From a virus: a stretch of 38,824 nt of DNA. Position 1 is the stretch's first letter. Each line of letters starts with the position of its first letter. A program made the translations under genes and the position numbers. The stretch covers positions 1 through 38,824 of the IMG/VR virus record IMGVR_UViG_3300035698_001446; one strand, given 5' to 3'. The notes under the pieces are model-generated. The model was not told the DNA's origin. It did no database searches and saw nothing but the letters and a program-made list of their open reading frames with translations. Of the stretch, positions 14,110 to 21,387 are shown piece by piece.

Positions 14110-14565
14110 TTATCTTAGATGAAGTCTGAAAACGAAAGTCTGTACTTCAAATTTTTCAGCTAGTCGCTCAAAAATGGGTAGCACTTCTGTCTCCCAGTCT
14201 AATCCACCTCTATCAGAAGCCAACAGCGGGGTCTTAATACTTAAACCCTTATCTTGAGCAAAAATATAAGCCGTTTCTAGTGCTTCTTCAATAGCTTCCA
14301 CATTAGCATATCTCTTACCGTCATACCCATAGAATTCTTGTGTAAAACAGTTAGCTACGTATAGTCTATCGTGTTCTATACAAACTAAACCACAATTGCC
14401 TAATATTTGGAGGGACTGCAAATACTGCTCTTTAACTTTAGGCCACTTTTTCATGTATGCTAAAGCCACACCCGAACCCATTTTACTTTGGCAATTGACT
14501 CCGTTTATTAATACTCCTGCGGTACAATCTGTAATATCACCATTTACGTTCTCTACTCTCAACAT
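14110..14565 (-). CDS. Macrodomain ADP-ribose-binding protein
   Basis: A 151-residue stand-alone macrodomain. NGDITD at 8-13, NGVNCQ at 21-26 and the GSGVALAY loop at 30-37 form the ADP-ribose site; a late ASDRGGLDW segment fits the TARG1/DarG-type subfamily. In DarTG2 the DarG macrodomain removes ADP-ribose from thymine in DNA. A phage-borne copy could reverse DarT modification of phage DNA, or process ADP-ribose derivatives for the NARP1-like pair. The start overlaps the bS21 gene by 29 bases, so it is in the same leftward operon. Confidence 0.85.
   Translation of the reverse strand: MLRVENVNGDITDCTAGVLINGVNCQSKMGSGVALAYMKKWPKVKEQYLQSLQILGNCGLVCIEHDRLYVANCFTQEFYGYDGKRYANVEAIEEALETAYIFAQDKGLSIKTPLLASDRGGLDWETEVLPIFERLAEKFEVQTFVFRLHLR
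14226..14233 (+). repeat. GCGGGGTC motif variant
   Basis: Forward-strand AACAGCGGGGTCTT lies antisense to the macrodomain gene. This shows the motif keeps its strand even where the gene runs the other way. Confidence 0.4.
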
Positions 14566-14749
14566 CTTCTAGTACCCTTTTCTGTGATCTTCTAATTGAG
14601 GCGTTTTTCTTCCGCCTACGCTTATCGCTTGGTTTCTCAAACGCTTGCCTTTCTTTATAATCTCTAATAACACCATCGTCAAGAACTTGCTTCCTAAAAA
14701 TTCTTAGAGCTTTGCTGAAATTGTTCTTGCCGACCTTAACTGCTGCCAT
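14537..14749 (-). CDS. rpsU: Ribosomal protein bS21 homologue
   Basis: 70 residues, the usual bS21 length. FSKALRIFRKQVLDDGV aligns with the first helix of bS21 (ALRRFKRxxEKAGV), ERQAFEKPSDKRRRKK with the basic linker (REFYEKPTxxRKRKK), and the rest is a strongly basic helix. bS21 sits on the 30S platform and aids mRNA binding at initiation; phage copies are known from environmental and cultivated viruses and can compete into host ribosomes. It lies between unknown and macrodomain genes and next to the large RNA. Confidence 0.85.
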   Translation of the reverse strand: MAAVKVGKNNFSKALRIFRKQVLDDGVIRDYKERQAFEKPSDKRRRKKNASIRRSQKRVLEDVESRERKW

Positions 14750-14989
14750 TTATAATACTTTTAACTCCCTTGATAATTCATTGGCAATACCTAGTTCATC
14801 ATCGACTACAACTTGAACGAATTTAATCAGCCAAGCCATATTCTTCAGAAAGTCTTTATTAGAAGTATCAAAATTATGATCACTTTTCATACGGTCTACA
14901 AGCTCTACTACTAGAGTTTCGCAGATTTCCTCTGAACGAATCTTATGTGTATAATATTTCCCTGTAAATGGAACTATATTATTTGCCAT
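14750..14989 (-). CDS. Hypothetical helical protein
   Basis: A 79-residue all-helical protein (EEICETLVVELVDRMKSDHN...). It is separated from bS21 by zero bases and overlaps the SANT-like gene upstream by 11 bases. No recognisable domain. Likely co-transcribed from the 15196 promoter. Confidence 0.6.
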   Translation of the reverse strand: MANNIVPFTGKYYTHKIRSEEICETLVVELVDRMKSDHNFDTSNKDFLKNMAWLIKFVQVVVDDELGIANELSRELKVL

Positions 14990-15170
14990 CTTTTTCCTTA
15001 GTTTTAAACGTCCAACCTCTGCGTTTGAGAAAATGAACTTGATTGGTTATTGAACCCATGCTTCTATCAGAGAGCTTAGCTTGTAAATCTTCGTTATTTA
15101 TAACGTTATAAAAGAGCTTCAGAATACGCCTTTCTTCTGGCGTCCACGGTTTCTTTTTGTAAATCTTCAT
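14979..15170 (-). CDS. SANT/Myb-like DNA-binding protein
   Basis: Start chosen at Met 15170 (MKIYKKKPWTPEE), preceded by AGAGG and 18 bases from the predicted transcription start; longer frames would begin upstream of the promoter. 63 residues: WTPEERRILKLFYN, NEDLQAKLSDRSMGSI, KRRGW is a single SANT/Myb-like helix-turn-helix, as found in phage regulators. First gene of the leftward operon, so it may be its regulator. Confidence 0.65.
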   Translation of the reverse strand: MKIYKKKPWTPEERRILKLFYNVINNEDLQAKLSDRSMGSITNQVHFLKRRGWTFKTKEKDGK

Positions 15171-15195
15171 GCTATTCCTCTCATTTATAGATACT

Positions 15196-15224
15196 ATTGT
15201 ACTAAACTGACGGCTAATTGTCAA
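15196..15224 (-). promoter_or_regulatory. Sigma70-type promoter, leftward operon
   Basis: Leftward TTGACA (15219-15224) and TACAAT (15196-15201), spacer 17. It is back-to-back with the rightward lysis promoter at 15269, forming a divergent control region of about 45 bases between the two -35 boxes. Confidence 0.8.
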
Positions 15225-15268
15225 GAAATATTTTTCTACTGTTTGTTTTTACATATCAAAAATTTTTC

Positions 15269-15297
15269 TTGACCGAGGAGTCAAACACTGGTATAAT
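15269..15297 (+). promoter_or_regulatory. Sigma70-type promoter, lysis operon
   Basis: TTGACC at 15269-15274 and TATAAT at 15292-15297, spacer 17; start near 15304. It produces a leader of about 58 bases before the endolysin GTG. Confidence 0.75.
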
Positions 15298-15361
15298 AGT
15301 GGGAGTTTTTGTAAGTAAAGTTTTAAGAAAAACAAGAGGCATTGCCTATAACAGAGAAGTA

Positions 15362-15817
15362 GTGAAGATAAGTGAAGATGGGTTAGACCTAATAAAACAT
15401 TTTGAAGGGTTAGAGTTGACAGCATATAAAGACCCAGTAGGAATCTGGACAATAGGATATGGGCATATTAAGTTAGCTAAAGAAGGTATGGTAATTACTG
15501 AAAAAGAAGCTGAAGCCATGCTAAGACACGAGATGGAAGAATACGAGGGTTATATTAATAGACAGAAACTTACTCTTAAACAGCACGAGTTTGATGCTTT
15601 AGTAAGTTGGGTATATAATCTAGGCCCCGCTAATTTAATAACTAGCACTATGCTTAAGAGACTTCACAGCAATGATTACTGGGATGTACCTTTTCAGATG
15701 CAGCGGTGGAACAAAGCCGGAGGTAATGTCTTGAGAGGTCTAGTTAAACGCAGAAAAGCAGAATCATTGCTATTTGAGGGTGAGGACTGGAGTGACTATG
15801 AACACCTTATTGATTAA
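15362..15817 (+). CDS. Endolysin, T4-type lysozyme (GH24)
   Basis: Start chosen at GTG 15362 because the promoter start near 15304 excludes the longer frame; 151 residues, normal for the family. Catalytic triad Glu15 (HFEG), Asp24 (YKDPVG) and Thr30 (WTIGYGH) has exactly the T4 lysozyme spacing (E11-D20-T26). It cleaves the MurNAc-GlcNAc bond of peptidoglycan. No signal peptide or SAR segment, so a holin should be needed; none is obvious here. Followed by spanin-like genes. Confidence 0.93.
   Translation: MKISEDGLDLIKHFEGLELTAYKDPVGIWTIGYGHIKLAKEGMVITEKEAEAMLRHEMEEYEGYINRQKLTLKQHEFDALVSWVYNLGPANLITSTMLKRLHSNDYWDVPFQMQRWNKAGGNVLRGLVKRRKAESLLFEGEDWSDYEHLID
15623..15630 (-). repeat. GCGGGGCC motif, single reverse copy
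   Basis: GGCCCCGC on the plus strand inside the endolysin gene. It is the only exact copy found in the opposite orientation. Confidence 0.5.
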
Positions 15818-16169
15818 GATAATTATAGGGGTTGTATTAGTAGTAGGCCCTATAGCAGGATTGAAATTATATATTAATAGTGTTAAAGAATCTGCTAATA
15901 AAGAGGCAGTTCTAAGACTACAAATAAGTGAAGCTGAAGAGGTTAGAGAGGCATTACAAGTAGCTTTAGTAGAACAACAAGAAGTTAATGCGGGGCTTGT
16001 AGCAGGCCAGCAAGCTGCGGAAGAAGAAACTAAGCGATACCTCGAAATCTTTAAAAAACATGACCTAACAAAATTAGCTAGAGCTAAGCCAGGTCTAATT
16101 GAGCTAAGAGTTAATTCAGGTACCGCAGAAGTATTCTCATCTATAGAAAGGATAACTAAAGATGATTAA
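15798..16169 (+). CDS. Inner-membrane spanin-like protein (i-spanin)
   Basis: Start chosen at ATG 15798, giving MNTLLIKIIIGVVLVVGPIAG, an N-terminal membrane anchor, followed by a long charged coiled coil (about 30-85) facing the periplasm. 123 residues. This Rz-like layout, directly after the endolysin and before a lipoprotein, identifies it as the i-spanin by context. It would bridge to the o-spanin and disrupt the outer membrane. Confidence 0.75.
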   Translation: MNTLLIKIIIGVVLVVGPIAGLKLYINSVKESANKEAVLRLQISEAEEVREALQVALVEQQEVNAGLVAGQQAAEEETKRYLEIFKKHDLTKLARAKPGLIELRVNSGTAEVFSSIERITKDD

Positions 16170-16602
16170 GATTCTACTACTGGTATTACTTATAACTTCT
16201 TGTGGTTCTGTAGAGCCTATAAAAATTATAACAAAACCCGTAGAGATTCCTGTATATCAGCCACCAAGACCTTCACCTCTTAATCTAATAGCACCACACA
16301 TTGATGTTGTTAGCCATAAGAATCTGGATGAGTTCTTAGCTGATTTAGAGAAGTCTCAGGGCAACACGCCAACATTTATGGCAATGTCCCCAGCAGGGTA
16401 TGAGTTACTTGCAGGAGATTTTCAAGAAATTAAACGATACATATCTCAATTATTAGAAATAGTTATATACTATGAGAAAGTAACAAAGCCAAATAATTGG
16501 GAAGATGCTGAAGCGGGGCCTAGAAAAGACCAACTTGAGCCAACAGAAACTATTGAATACATCAAAAAGCCGTCACTACTTAATAGGATTTTAAATGAAT
16601 AA
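16162..16602 (+). CDS. Outer-membrane spanin-like lipoprotein (o-spanin)
   Basis: A 146-residue protein. Signal peptide with lipobox (LLLVLLITSCGS, Cys14), then a Pro-rich stretch (PVEIPVYQPPRPSPLN) typical of Rz1 proteins. Longer than classic Rz1, with a helical C-terminal extension. It overlaps the i-spanin gene by 8 bases. The alternative is a lipoprotein of other function, but position and composition favour spanin. Contains a GCGGGGCC site. Confidence 0.7.
   Translation: MIKILLLVLLITSCGSVEPIKIITKPVEIPVYQPPRPSPLNLIAPHIDVVSHKNLDEFLADLEKSQGNTPTFMAMSPAGYELLAGDFQEIKRYISQLLEIVIYYEKVTKPNNWEDAEAGPRKDQLEPTETIEYIKKPSLLNRILNE
16513..16520 (+). repeat. GCGGGGCC motif, site 3
   Basis: Forward copy AAGCGGGGCCTAGA, read as GCG-GGG-CCT in the o-spanin-like gene. 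Confidence 0.6.
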
Positions 16603-17044
16603 GTATCTCAGTAGCTTACACACAAGTGTTAATGCTACATATTTCGACCAGCATGATATGTCTATACAAGAAAGCATGTTCATAGCAAATAATATAGACA
16701 TAGAAGAAATCTTTAGTGTAACAACGTATGAATCCCGTAGAAACATGAAAGGCTATATGGGACTTTCTCGTAGAATTGCTAAAGATGGTATGACTCAGCC
16801 AATAATCGTGATAGAAAATACAGATAAGAATTTCTCCGATGCAATACGACAAGTTAAGTCAGAGTATATAAACAGAGATTCCAGAGAAGGAAGCAATTGG
16901 CTTGCACTTACTGGAAATTCTAGATTAGCCTTTGCAGAAGATTACTTATATGATAGTATAAGCTGCTATATAGTACCAAATTTATACTATATGCACGCAG
17001 TCCAATTAATTCAACAGAATGGGGTTATCAAACACGAAGTATGA
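16595..17044 (+). CDS. ParB/sulfiredoxin-fold-like protein
   Basis: A 149-residue protein. RRIAKDGMTQPIIVI followed by LALTGNSRLAFAEDYLYDSISCYIV resembles the ParB N-domain pattern (position-and-value segment, then GxxRLxAA). This fold includes CTP-binding partition proteins and small nucleases or kinases; which activity applies here is unclear. Placed between lysis and glycosyltransferase genes. Confidence 0.6.
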   Translation: MNKYLSSLHTSVNATYFDQHDMSIQESMFIANNIDIEEIFSVTTYESRRNMKGYMGLSRRIAKDGMTQPIIVIENTDKNFSDAIRQVKSEYINRDSREGSNWLALTGNSRLAFAEDYLYDSISCYIVPNLYYMHAVQLIQQNGVIKHEV

Positions 17045-17583
17045 GAGTATTAACGTTTTATACAGAAGGAACAGGTTACGAAGCTCTAGCATTCGGACAA
17101 GAGCTTAATATAGCTGAGTACAATTTAAACTACACAGCTGTGGGCATACCAGATCAAGGTACTTGGGAAGCAAACTGTGCTGCCAAGCCTTTTGTGATAT
17201 TACATCAATTAGAGACCTGCACCGACGATGTGTTCTTTATAGATGTAGATGCTAGGTTTGCTAGTGAGCCTACTGAATTTCACGATTTAGAACATAGTGA
17301 CTGTGAGTTTGTGTATCCTACTTGGGAAAAGACAGGTGAGGTACTATCTGGCAGTATATACATTCAGAATTGTCAGAACTCTATTGATTTCATGAAATAC
17401 TGGTGTAGTAAGCAGACAGACAAGCTGTGGGATCAACATGTTATGTCTGCATGTTTAGAAGATTATACAGGAGATTTACATACTGGAGAACTCCCTATGG
17501 AATACTGTACTATATTTGACAGTATGCCTGAAATAACTAATCCAGTCATCATCCATTACCAAGCATCAAGGAACTTAAAATAA
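17041..17583 (+). CDS. Putative nucleotide-sugar glycosyltransferase
   Basis: A 180-residue protein. FIDVDARF at about 67-73 is a DxD-type motif that binds the metal-nucleotide-sugar, and DQHVMSA and a terminal HYQASR fit GT-A fold enzymes that act on small substrates. Short for the class. Possible targets are phage DNA bases, a host glycan or a virion protein; nothing in the window decides. Overlaps the previous gene by 4 bases. Confidence 0.65.
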   Translation: MRVLTFYTEGTGYEALAFGQELNIAEYNLNYTAVGIPDQGTWEANCAAKPFVILHQLETCTDDVFFIDVDARFASEPTEFHDLEHSDCEFVYPTWEKTGEVLSGSIYIQNCQNSIDFMKYWCSKQTDKLWDQHVMSACLEDYTGDLHTGELPMEYCTIFDSMPEITNPVIIHYQASRNLK

Positions 17584-17981
17584 TGTTTAAAGAATATAGT
17601 GAGTTTGTAGACGGAGTAACCTCCGATGCAAGTAAAGATTTGAAAGTATTTGTAGCACATCTAGTAAAACTAGATAAAACGAGTCACGTCAATATCCCTA
17701 GGTTAATTACCGGAGGCATTGGCATGAATGCAGAAGCAGGTGAGTTTGCTGATATAGTAAAGAAACTAGCTTTTCATGGAAAAATGATAGACGGGGACAC
17801 AGAAGCACACCTAAAGAAAGAACTGGGTGATGTATTCTGGTATTGGATTCAGAACTGTATAGCTCTTAATCTAGACCCTATGGATGTTATAGCTGCTAAT
17901 CAAGAGAAATTAGAAGCTAGATATAAAGAAGGTAAATTTACCGCTGCACAGTCAGCAACTCGAAAAGAAGGCGATATATAA
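17583..17981 (+). CDS. MazG-like NTP pyrophosphohydrolase
   Basis: 132 residues. GMNAEAGEFADIVKK followed about 25 residues later by KELGDVFWYW is the ExxE...ExxD metal-binding signature of the all-alpha NTP pyrophosphatase fold (MazG/dUTPase-like). Phage MazG proteins hydrolyse (d)NTPs or possibly ppGpp-related nucleotides. Fits with the nucleotide metabolism genes. The stop overlaps the next frame as TAATA. Confidence 0.85.
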   Translation: MFKEYSEFVDGVTSDASKDLKVFVAHLVKLDKTSHVNIPRLITGGIGMNAEAGEFADIVKKLAFHGKMIDGDTEAHLKKELGDVFWYWIQNCIALNLDPMDVIAANQEKLEARYKEGKFTAAQSATRKEGDI

Positions 17982-18541
17982 TAAAGAAAAACAACAACAC
18001 AGACGAAACAGTAGACATAGTATGCATACTAGACAGATCAGGCTCTATGGGTAACATCATAGATGCTAGTATAGAAAGTTTTAATAAGTTCATCGTAGAC
18101 CAAAGGGAGCTTCCTGGAAGGGCAAACGTATCTTTGTTTCTGTTTGATGATAAGTTTGATGAAATACATTTAAATACCCCATTACATAAATTTCCGTTAA
18201 TAACTCATAGAACATATACCCCTAGAGGTATGACAGCTATGAATGACGCTATAGGAAAGGTATTCACAGAGTATACTTTCGATGCGGATAAGACTATTGT
18301 GATAATACTAACAGATGGAATGGAAAACTGTAGCCAAAAATTCACTACTAGCCAGATAAAAGAGCTAATCCAAGGTACTAAAGCAGAAGTAATATATCTA
18401 GCTGCTAATCAGGATGCTTTCAAGGTCGGCGCTCAGTATGGTTTCGACCCTGCCATGACAGTACAGTTTGATTCTAACCCTACGGATACAACAAGGGTAT
18501 ACGGTAATATGTCCTCATCTGTTGCGGGTCTACGATCTTAA
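17981..18541 (+). CDS. von Willebrand A domain protein, non-canonical start
   Basis: The intact VWA domain needs the MIDAS motif DRSGSMG, encoded at 18032-18052, but the first ATG in frame is 18047, inside that motif. Upstream the frame is open to 17936 without ATG, GTG or TTG. The best start is ATA 17981, overlapping the MazG stop (TAATA), giving 186 residues with MIDAS Asp at position 18. A TPRGMTAMNDAI segment and IVIILTDGMEN complete the MIDAS. VWA domains bind partner proteins through Mg2+; the partner here is unknown. Confidence 0.7.
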   Translation: MKKNNNTDETVDIVCILDRSGSMGNIIDASIESFNKFIVDQRELPGRANVSLFLFDDKFDEIHLNTPLHKFPLITHRTYTPRGMTAMNDAIGKVFTEYTFDADKTIVIILTDGMENCSQKFTTSQIKELIQGTKAEVIYLAANQDAFKVGAQYGFDPAMTVQFDSNPTDTTRVYGNMSSSVAGLRS

Positions 18542-18550
18542 AAATTTCTC

Positions 18551-18580
18551 TTGACAGTTTGCTAAAAGCTTTGATATAAT
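18551..18580 (+). promoter_or_regulatory. Sigma70-type promoter
   Basis: TTGACA at 18551-18556 and TATAAT at 18575-18580, spacer 18. Start near 18587; AAAGAGGAA precedes the ATG at 18608. Confidence 0.85.
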
Positions 18581-18607
18581 GGTTTTTTAAATGGAAAGAG
18601 GAACTTT

Positions 18608-19267
18608 ATGGCAGTTAAAAAGAAAGACCATGAAAACCTAAGTGATGCTAATATCAAGAAGGTTATAGACCTTCTTGATAAAGGCAGCACGAAGAAAGAA
18701 GCCTGTTCTGTGCTTAACATAGCATATAACACAAAAAGGCTTGGAACTATCATAGAGCAGTTTACTAAGACACAAGCACATAAGAAAAAGATGCGTGCGT
18801 CTAAAAGAGGTAAGAAAGCTGATGATTCAGAGATTAGTACAGTGGCGCAGGAGTTCTTAACTGGAAGTCCCGTTAGTGAAATTGCTACTAGAATGTACCG
18901 ATCTCCTGGCTTTGTTAAAGCCATTATACAGAAGTTAGGTATACCTGAAAAAGTCTCAAAAAGTAAGATGGATGGGCCTCAAATGCTGCCAGAACCTTGT
19001 GTGGCGGAATCCTTTGCTATAGATCAGGTAGTATGGTCAAGCGTATATAACGCTCCAGCTATTGTTAAAACTGAGCTAGATGGGGACTACGAGGATATGT
19101 ACGCCTCAAAAGCCTACAGAATATACGTTATGGAAAAGATGAGGCATTCACCTGATTCTTTATTCCCTAGCGTTAATAGTGGCGGGTTCTATGCTAATTC
19201 TTTAGCATATGATCTAGGAGATTTAAAACACCTTGAGGAGTACAAGATAAGATGGGATTTTATTTAG
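18608..19267 (+). CDS. Putative helix-turn-helix DNA-binding protein
   Basis: A 219-residue protein. Two repeats resemble homeodomain-like HTH units: SDANIKKVIDLLDKGSTKKEACSVLNIAYNT at the start, and ISTVAQEFLTGSPVSEIATRMYRSPGFV at about residues 77-105, joined by a very basic linker (KKKMRASKRGKK). The C-terminal 100 residues are unassigned. A regulator role is inferred; it has its own promoter. Confidence 0.6.
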   Translation: MAVKKKDHENLSDANIKKVIDLLDKGSTKKEACSVLNIAYNTKRLGTIIEQFTKTQAHKKKMRASKRGKKADDSEISTVAQEFLTGSPVSEIATRMYRSPGFVKAIIQKLGIPEKVSKSKMDGPQMLPEPCVAESFAIDQVVWSSVYNAPAIVKTELDGDYEDMYASKAYRIYVMEKMRHSPDSLFPSVNSGGFYANSLAYDLGDLKHLEEYKIRWDFI

Positions 19268-19482
19268 GTTTATACTTAATTTTTTGCATTACTACATCTA
19301 TGTGTGCAGTAATTACTTGGTTAGGTGATCTAAGGAGTAGAGTACCCTTATATAGGATAGGACTCCTTAACTTCTCTCTAACCATACTCATTATGGCCCC
19401 ATTTATATTTTTAGCTATGTGTATCCCTAATGCTAAAGAGTATGTAATAGCGGGTTGGGCAGAAAGGATAAACGAAAAATAA
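19252..19482 (+). CDS. Small two-span membrane protein
   Basis: 76 residues. Two hydrophobic segments (LGLYLIFCITTSMCAVITWLG and LLNFSLTILIMAPFIFLAMC) are separated by a short basic loop. Overlaps the preceding gene by 16 bases. A holin-like topology is possible, but it is distant from the endolysin and function is unknown. Confidence 0.6.
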   Translation: MGFYLGLYLIFCITTSMCAVITWLGDLRSRVPLYRIGLLNFSLTILIMAPFIFLAMCIPNAKEYVIAGWAERINEK

Positions 19483-19485
19483 TAG

Positions 19486-19515
19486 TTGACAAAACTGAAA
19501 CTTTAGTGTTATAAT
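19486..19515 (+). promoter_or_regulatory. Sigma70-type promoter
   Basis: TTGACA at 19486-19491 and TATAAT at 19510-19515, spacer 18; start near 19522, with TATGGAGAA before the ATG at 19550. Confidence 0.85.
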
Positions 19516-19549
19516 ATGTTTTCAAAAATCAAATATGGAGAATTTTTAA

Positions 19550-19936
19550 ATGGCTTGGACTGACGAAGATAAAGAACTGGCAAAAACGAAGTACCTTGAA
19601 CGAAGCCCTACACCTGAAAATAGTATGGAAATCGTTAAGGAAATTGCCGATGAAATGGAGCAGTCACCTAATGGTGTTCGAGCTATCCTTTCAAAAATGG
19701 AGGTTTACGTTAAAGTAACTCCAGCATCAAATGCCGCAGCTAGTGGAAGCACTACTTCAGGCACTAAGAGAGTTAGTAAAGCTGACTCACACCAAGCAAT
19801 GGCAGACGCTATTGAAAGTATTGGTGGGACAGTGGATATGGATATCATCACTAAGCTATCTGGAAAAGCTGCACAATACGTTGCAGATCAGATTGCTACT
19901 ACTGGCGATGCTACCGAAGAATCAGACGAGGACTAA
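19550..19936 (+). CDS. SANT-like DNA-binding protein
   Basis: A 128-residue protein. The N-terminus WTDEDKELAKTKYLERSP...IVKEIADEMEQSPNGVRAILSKM is one SANT/Myb-like unit of the kind repeated four times in the protein at 23130. A Ser/Thr/Ala linker follows and the tail is acidic (ATEESDED). Strong promoter and optimal RBS suggest abundant expression. A nucleoid or transcription role is inferred. Confidence 0.65.
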   Translation: MAWTDEDKELAKTKYLERSPTPENSMEIVKEIADEMEQSPNGVRAILSKMEVYVKVTPASNAAASGSTTSGTKRVSKADSHQAMADAIESIGGTVDMDIITKLSGKAAQYVADQIATTGDATEESDED

Positions 19937-19938
19937 AC

Positions 19939-20241
19939 ATGCAAACTGAATGTCTTGAAGTATTAGAAATTTCTAATGGTAAATACTATAGTAATAAGAT
20001 GAAAAATGTTGCTGCTAAACAAATAGAAGCAGGACAAGACCTTACTATAACTGTAGCTACCTCTGAGGCATTCCTTTCGCTTGGTTTAGATACAGCACAA
20101 GTGGCGGACATGGAAGCAACCTATATTGTACTTGAAGGTGACGCTGTGTTCGGTGCTTACCTCGACTCTGATGAAGAATTTATTGACTGTTTTGTTATAG
20201 ACACTGAAGAAGATTTGGAAGATTATCTTTCCTATGTTTAG
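19939..20241 (+). CDS. Hypothetical acidic protein
   Basis: A 100-residue protein starting 3 bases after the previous stop. Acidic, alpha/beta in appearance, ending in EEDLEDYLSYV. No known domain. A 57-base gap follows with no visible terminator. Confidence 0.6.
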   Translation: MQTECLEVLEISNGKYYSNKMKNVAAKQIEAGQDLTITVATSEAFLSLGLDTAQVADMEATYIVLEGDAVFGAYLDSDEEFIDCFVIDTEEDLEDYLSYV

Positions 20242-20298
20242 TTTTGCGGTTATCCAACGTAAAAGAATTTTTACACTGAGATAAACTAAGGAACCTAG

Positions 20299-20568
20299 AT
20301 GCACAAAGAAGAATTCAAACGACAAGTAAGGGAGTGTGGGGATGCTATTATTACATATAGAAGCCCTAAGTCCAGCAAACAGAAATACAATGTATGCACT
20401 TTAGACTTCACCACGGCTTATATTCAGAAAAAGAGTACAAGAACAAACGAGGATGAAGATACTGTTTTGTTATTCTGTTGGGACACTGACTCATACCGAT
20501 TAATAAGATTTAGGAATGTGATTTCTATTGTTCCTCTAAGCAACATACTTAAAAATGGAAATATATAG
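20299..20568 (+). CDS. Hypothetical protein
   Basis: 89 residues with ATG 20299 and AAGGAA upstream. Beta-rich and basic, similar in size and character to small SH3- or WYL-like phage proteins (CWDTDSYRLIRFRNVISIVPL), but no firm match. Overlaps the next gene by 14 bases. Confidence 0.6.
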   Translation: MHKEEFKRQVRECGDAIITYRSPKSSKQKYNVCTLDFTTAYIQKKSTRTNEDEDTVLLFCWDTDSYRLIRFRNVISIVPLSNILKNGNI

Positions 20569-20833
20569 CAAAACAATAGCAAAAGGTGATGACTTTCAAA
20601 TACGTCTCACTGTAAGTGAATGGAATGATATAGAATATTTACATCTTCGTAAGTATTACTTGACATTTGAAGAAACTTGGATGCCTACGAAAGATGGTGT
20701 ATCAATGCCTTTAGATTTAGAGAATATCTCTCTGTTATTTGGGGCTTTAGTAGAACTATTGGCGGGAGCTGAGAGTAAAGAACTACTAGAGGAATACTTT
20801 AAAGAAACTTTGGATGATTTGTATAAGAAATGA
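20555..20833 (+). CDS. Hypothetical protein
   Basis: 92 residues. The N-terminal half is beta (IRLTVSEWNDIEYLHLRKYY), the C-terminal half an acidic helix. It reads like a small transcriptional coactivator-type beta-sheet protein (KIQVSEFRGxxYLxIRxYY), the PC4-like pattern seen in some phage proteins; this similarity is weak. Overlaps both neighbours. Confidence 0.55.
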   Translation: MEIYSKTIAKGDDFQIRLTVSEWNDIEYLHLRKYYLTFEETWMPTKDGVSMPLDLENISLLFGALVELLAGAESKELLEEYFKETLDDLYKK

Positions 20834-21387
20834 TAGTATCAGAATCTTACGGCTTTGCCTTTTTTCATGTACCCAAAACAGCGGGTTCAGCAGTAACAGT
20901 TGCATTATCAGACTACTCAACTGTTGGTAGTCCTGTTAGTAAGGCGCTAAGAGAACCTGGTTGGCAGAATACATACCATGAAGGTGGTATGTATATGCGT
21001 GTGTCTCAAAGTCCGAGAGATTTAGATGACTTCTACACCTTTGCTTTTGTTCGCAATCCATTCGATACTATAGCTAGTCTATATGCTAAGAGTGGTTATA
21101 GGGACTTTTCAGAGTATGTAGCTAATAGAGGCTGGACGTCTCAATTAGTATGGACTCAATCACAAATGCTAGATGGGTGGATAGACTACATAGGTGAGTA
21201 CGAAACCTTAGAAGCAGATTGGGAAGAAATATGTAGGTATATAGGGATTGATCATAGTCCTTTAACCAACGTAAATACTACTAAGAATAAGAAAGATTAC
21301 CGTACCTATTATACAGATACTGAAATACAAATAGTAGCTGATATTTTTGACGACGATTTAACTAAATTTGGATACTCATTTGACTAA
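20830..21387 (+). CDS. Sulfotransferase-family protein
   Basis: A 185-residue protein. FFHVPKTAGSAV at residues 11-22 is the 5'-phosphosulfate-binding loop and FAFVRNPFDTIASLY at 71-85 is the 3'-phosphate-binding motif of PAPS-dependent carbohydrate sulfotransferases. It would move sulfate from PAPS to an acceptor, possibly a glycan or a virion component. It precedes the ligase gene with a small overlap. Host PAPS supply is assumed. Confidence 0.8.
   Translation: MIVSESYGFAFFHVPKTAGSAVTVALSDYSTVGSPVSKALREPGWQNTYHEGGMYMRVSQSPRDLDDFYTFAFVRNPFDTIASLYAKSGYRDFSEYVANRGWTSQLVWTQSQMLDGWIDYIGEYETLEADWEEICRYIGIDHSPLTNVNTTKNKKDYRTYYTDTEIQIVADIFDDDLTKFGYSFD

Noticed and set aside
16595-17044. True plasmid-type ParB partition gene
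   Set aside because: Only the N-domain-like pattern is present, with no HTH domain, no ParA and no centromere-like repeats, so partition is not supported.
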